Origin: Parachlorella kessleri
Lineage: Eukaryota > Chlorophyta > Trebouxiophyceae > Chlorellales > Chlorellaceae
Length of the DNA stretch: 64,000 nt
Assembly: GCA_001598975.1 (NCBI GenBank)
Contig: BBXU01000066.1
Span: forward strand, 1 to 64,000
Reading direction: 5' to 3'
The position numbers and the translations under genes are program-made. Positions 62,771 through 64,000 of the stretch are shown piece by piece. Positions within the stretch are counted from its first letter, which is position 1. Every line of letters begins with the position of its first letter. The notes below the pieces were generated by a model. That model saw nothing but the letters and a program-made list of their open reading frames with translations, made no database searches and was not told where the DNA came from.

Positions 62771-62912
62771 TGGGAGAAGAGTTGCGGCGAATTGTACTGT
62801 TAGGGAGGGTTGCAGTTATTGGTACCAAACGCCTGGAAGAGAACTCCTTACCTACATGTGCAGGCATATGCGAAGTGCGAGTGGGTAGGGGCGTACTGAA
62901 TTGACAGGGCCT

Positions 62913-62985
62913 AAGGGTGGCATGCAGTAACAGAGAGTGAGGTACTGACAGAGCCGGAAGCAAGTGTGCTCTGGGCGTTGTATGT
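62913..62985 (+). repeat. Dispersed introner-like repeat, copy N (degraded)
   Basis: GGGTGGCATGCAGTAACAGA, GAGTGAGGTACTGACAGAGC, then CGGAAGCAAGTGTGCTCTGG; the order of family motifs is kept. Confidence 0.55.
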
Positions 62986-63398
62986 GTATCTGCTTTAGGT
63001 GCCAGTTCTTTGAAGCCTGCTGCATCCTCAGCGCACCCTCTTGGGAGCCGGCCTTCAGGTGGAATGTAGCCTCTGCACCGATTTTGCTCCATGCCAAAGG
63101 CGCTGGATGCGGCAGCTGCTTTGAAGCAAATTTGGTGTGAAAGTACTGCTTCCGGAGACGTTACTGCTAGAGCTCACCAGGGACGTAGGTGACACTGTAC
63201 TCATGACTGCACTGCTGTCTCCAGCATAAGTTGGTGGGCCCGACCTGATCACTACTTGCTATATCATGATCTCAGCAAGGCTCTGCACCACGACACCTCA
63301 CCTTGGAACCACCTGCATGCCCTGCACAAGACCTGCAACTGCCTCAACCGCCTCTCTAGTGCTACCTGCAGCTAGCCAGCACGCTGCCCTCCAACCCT

Positions 63399-63976
63399 TT
63401 AAGGCTCTCGCTTCAACTCTTCCCCCACCATCCTGGAGGCAACTGGATGGTACTCCTGCTTCTTCATGTCAAAAGTCTTGCGGGCCAGCTCCCTGCCCGG
63501 GCCACCAAAGGCAATCAACTCCTTGTAAAGAGGCTCCAGATACTTGATGCGCCCCTGCTGCTTAAGGAAAGCCTGCACTTGGGGAAGAACGGCCTCGTCG
63601 CCTGCAACCATACTTAGCCACTGGTCAGTGCAAGCCAGTGGAGTGCCATGTCTGCCACTGTCTACAGCAGCAGGGGGGCGGAAACTTTCACCTGTGTCCT
63701 CTGGAGCGCATTAGCATGCACTGGATCATGCAAGCCCAGCGAGGACCGTTGGGCTCACAAGGCGGAAAGCAAGCAAGTCGGCTCCAAACAGGCATCGACG
63801 CTCCCCCCGCTACCCGCCCACCCACCTGCTTTGAGACACAGCTGGTACCAGGAGAAGCGGATCTCGCTATTTCTCGTGCTGTCCAGCCCATAGAGCGCGG
63901 CCATCTTACGGGCTGTGGAGGCATGCAGCGCTTGCTTTGTGCACAGCTCCCGCAGAGCATCCAGGAAGGCCACTAC
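63399..63976 (-). CDS. M1 aminopeptidase / leukotriene A4 hydrolase, C-terminal end (runs off right edge)
   Basis: Two last exons: 63976-63826 and 63601-63399, joined in phase 1. The upstream part of the gene is outside the window. The 117 residues read VVAFLDALRELCTKQALHAS, KMAALYGLDSTRNSEIRFSW, then QGRIKYLEPLYKELIAFGGP, and KKQEYHPVASRMVGEELKRE. This matches the helical C-terminal domain of LTA4H-type M1 zinc metallopeptidases (Arg-rich helix, 'R.KY..PLY..L', 'YHP(I/V)A..MV'). The zinc site HExxH would be further upstream, so activity cannot be judged. Confidence 0.88.
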
Positions 63977-64000
63977 CTGCCCACAAGCAAGGTGACGAAC

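Larger units (their letters stand above)
61755..63398. other. Region between MORC exon 2 and aminopeptidase gene stop
   Basis: It should contain the missing MORC first exon (needs a phase-2 donor) and promoter, then the aminopeptidase 3' end. A small candidate ATG exon near 61960 ends in phase 1 and does not fit. Diverged copies of the dispersed repeat cluster at 62584-62660, 62700-62770 and 62913-62985. Confidence 0.45.

Overview
The window is nuclear DNA of a eukaryote, most likely a chlorophyte green alga of the trebouxiophycean (Coccomyxa, Trebouxia, Chlorella) type. The evidence is dense short introns that nearly all end in GCAG, compact genes on both strands, Gln/Ala-rich tracts coded by CAG/CTG runs, TGTAA motifs downstream of two stops, and a protein set of plant/algal character. 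No prokaryotic operon, CRISPR array, rRNA or tRNA was seen. I rebuilt 18 genes by joining exons by hand. In nearly all of them the reading phase is preserved across every splice junction, which is the main support for the models.

Layout from left to right: a 5' fragment of a GT32-type glycosyltransferase (-); a LigB-type extradiol dioxygenase resembling 4,5-DOPA dioxygenase (-); a TMCO1 calcium-channel homologue (+); an RMDN-like TPR protein (-); the 51-kDa NADH-binding subunit of mitochondrial complex I, NDUFV1 (+, 12 exons); a putative secreted carbohydrate-binding-like protein (+); phosphoribosylamine-glycine ligase, PurD (-); mRNA cap guanine-N7 methyltransferase (+); an F-box/LRR-like protein (+); a tentative small secreted Cys-rich protein (+); a 15-exon GH3 beta-xylosidase-like enzyme (-); a small plastid-type FHA protein (+); a GT8 glycosyltransferase (-); a membrane-anchored LRR-protein kinase with one frame break (-); a secreted protein with two Cys-rich modules (-); a DENND6-type DENN-domain protein (-); a large MORC-family protein with a Gln-rich tail (-); and the C-terminal end of an M1 aminopeptidase/leukotriene A4 hydrolase (-) that runs off the right edge.

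The genes are a mixed eukaryotic set, not one pathway. Several (GT32-like, carbohydrate-binding-like, GH3, GT8, double-Cys-module protein) fit wall or extracellular glycan work, but their closeness may be chance. Four divergent pairs have start codons 0.3 to 1.4 kb apart: dioxygenase/TMCO1, RMDN-like/NDUFV1, PurD/cap methyltransferase and GH3/FHA.

The strongest unexplained signals are in non-coding DNA. One is a dispersed family of about 60-90 nt repeats; every intronic copy lies in the sense direction and carries donor-like, branch-point-like and acceptor-like motifs, as an introner would. Another is a high share of GC-AG introns: 7 of about 105 modelled. A third is a 360-nt fold-back element inside an NDUFV1 intron.
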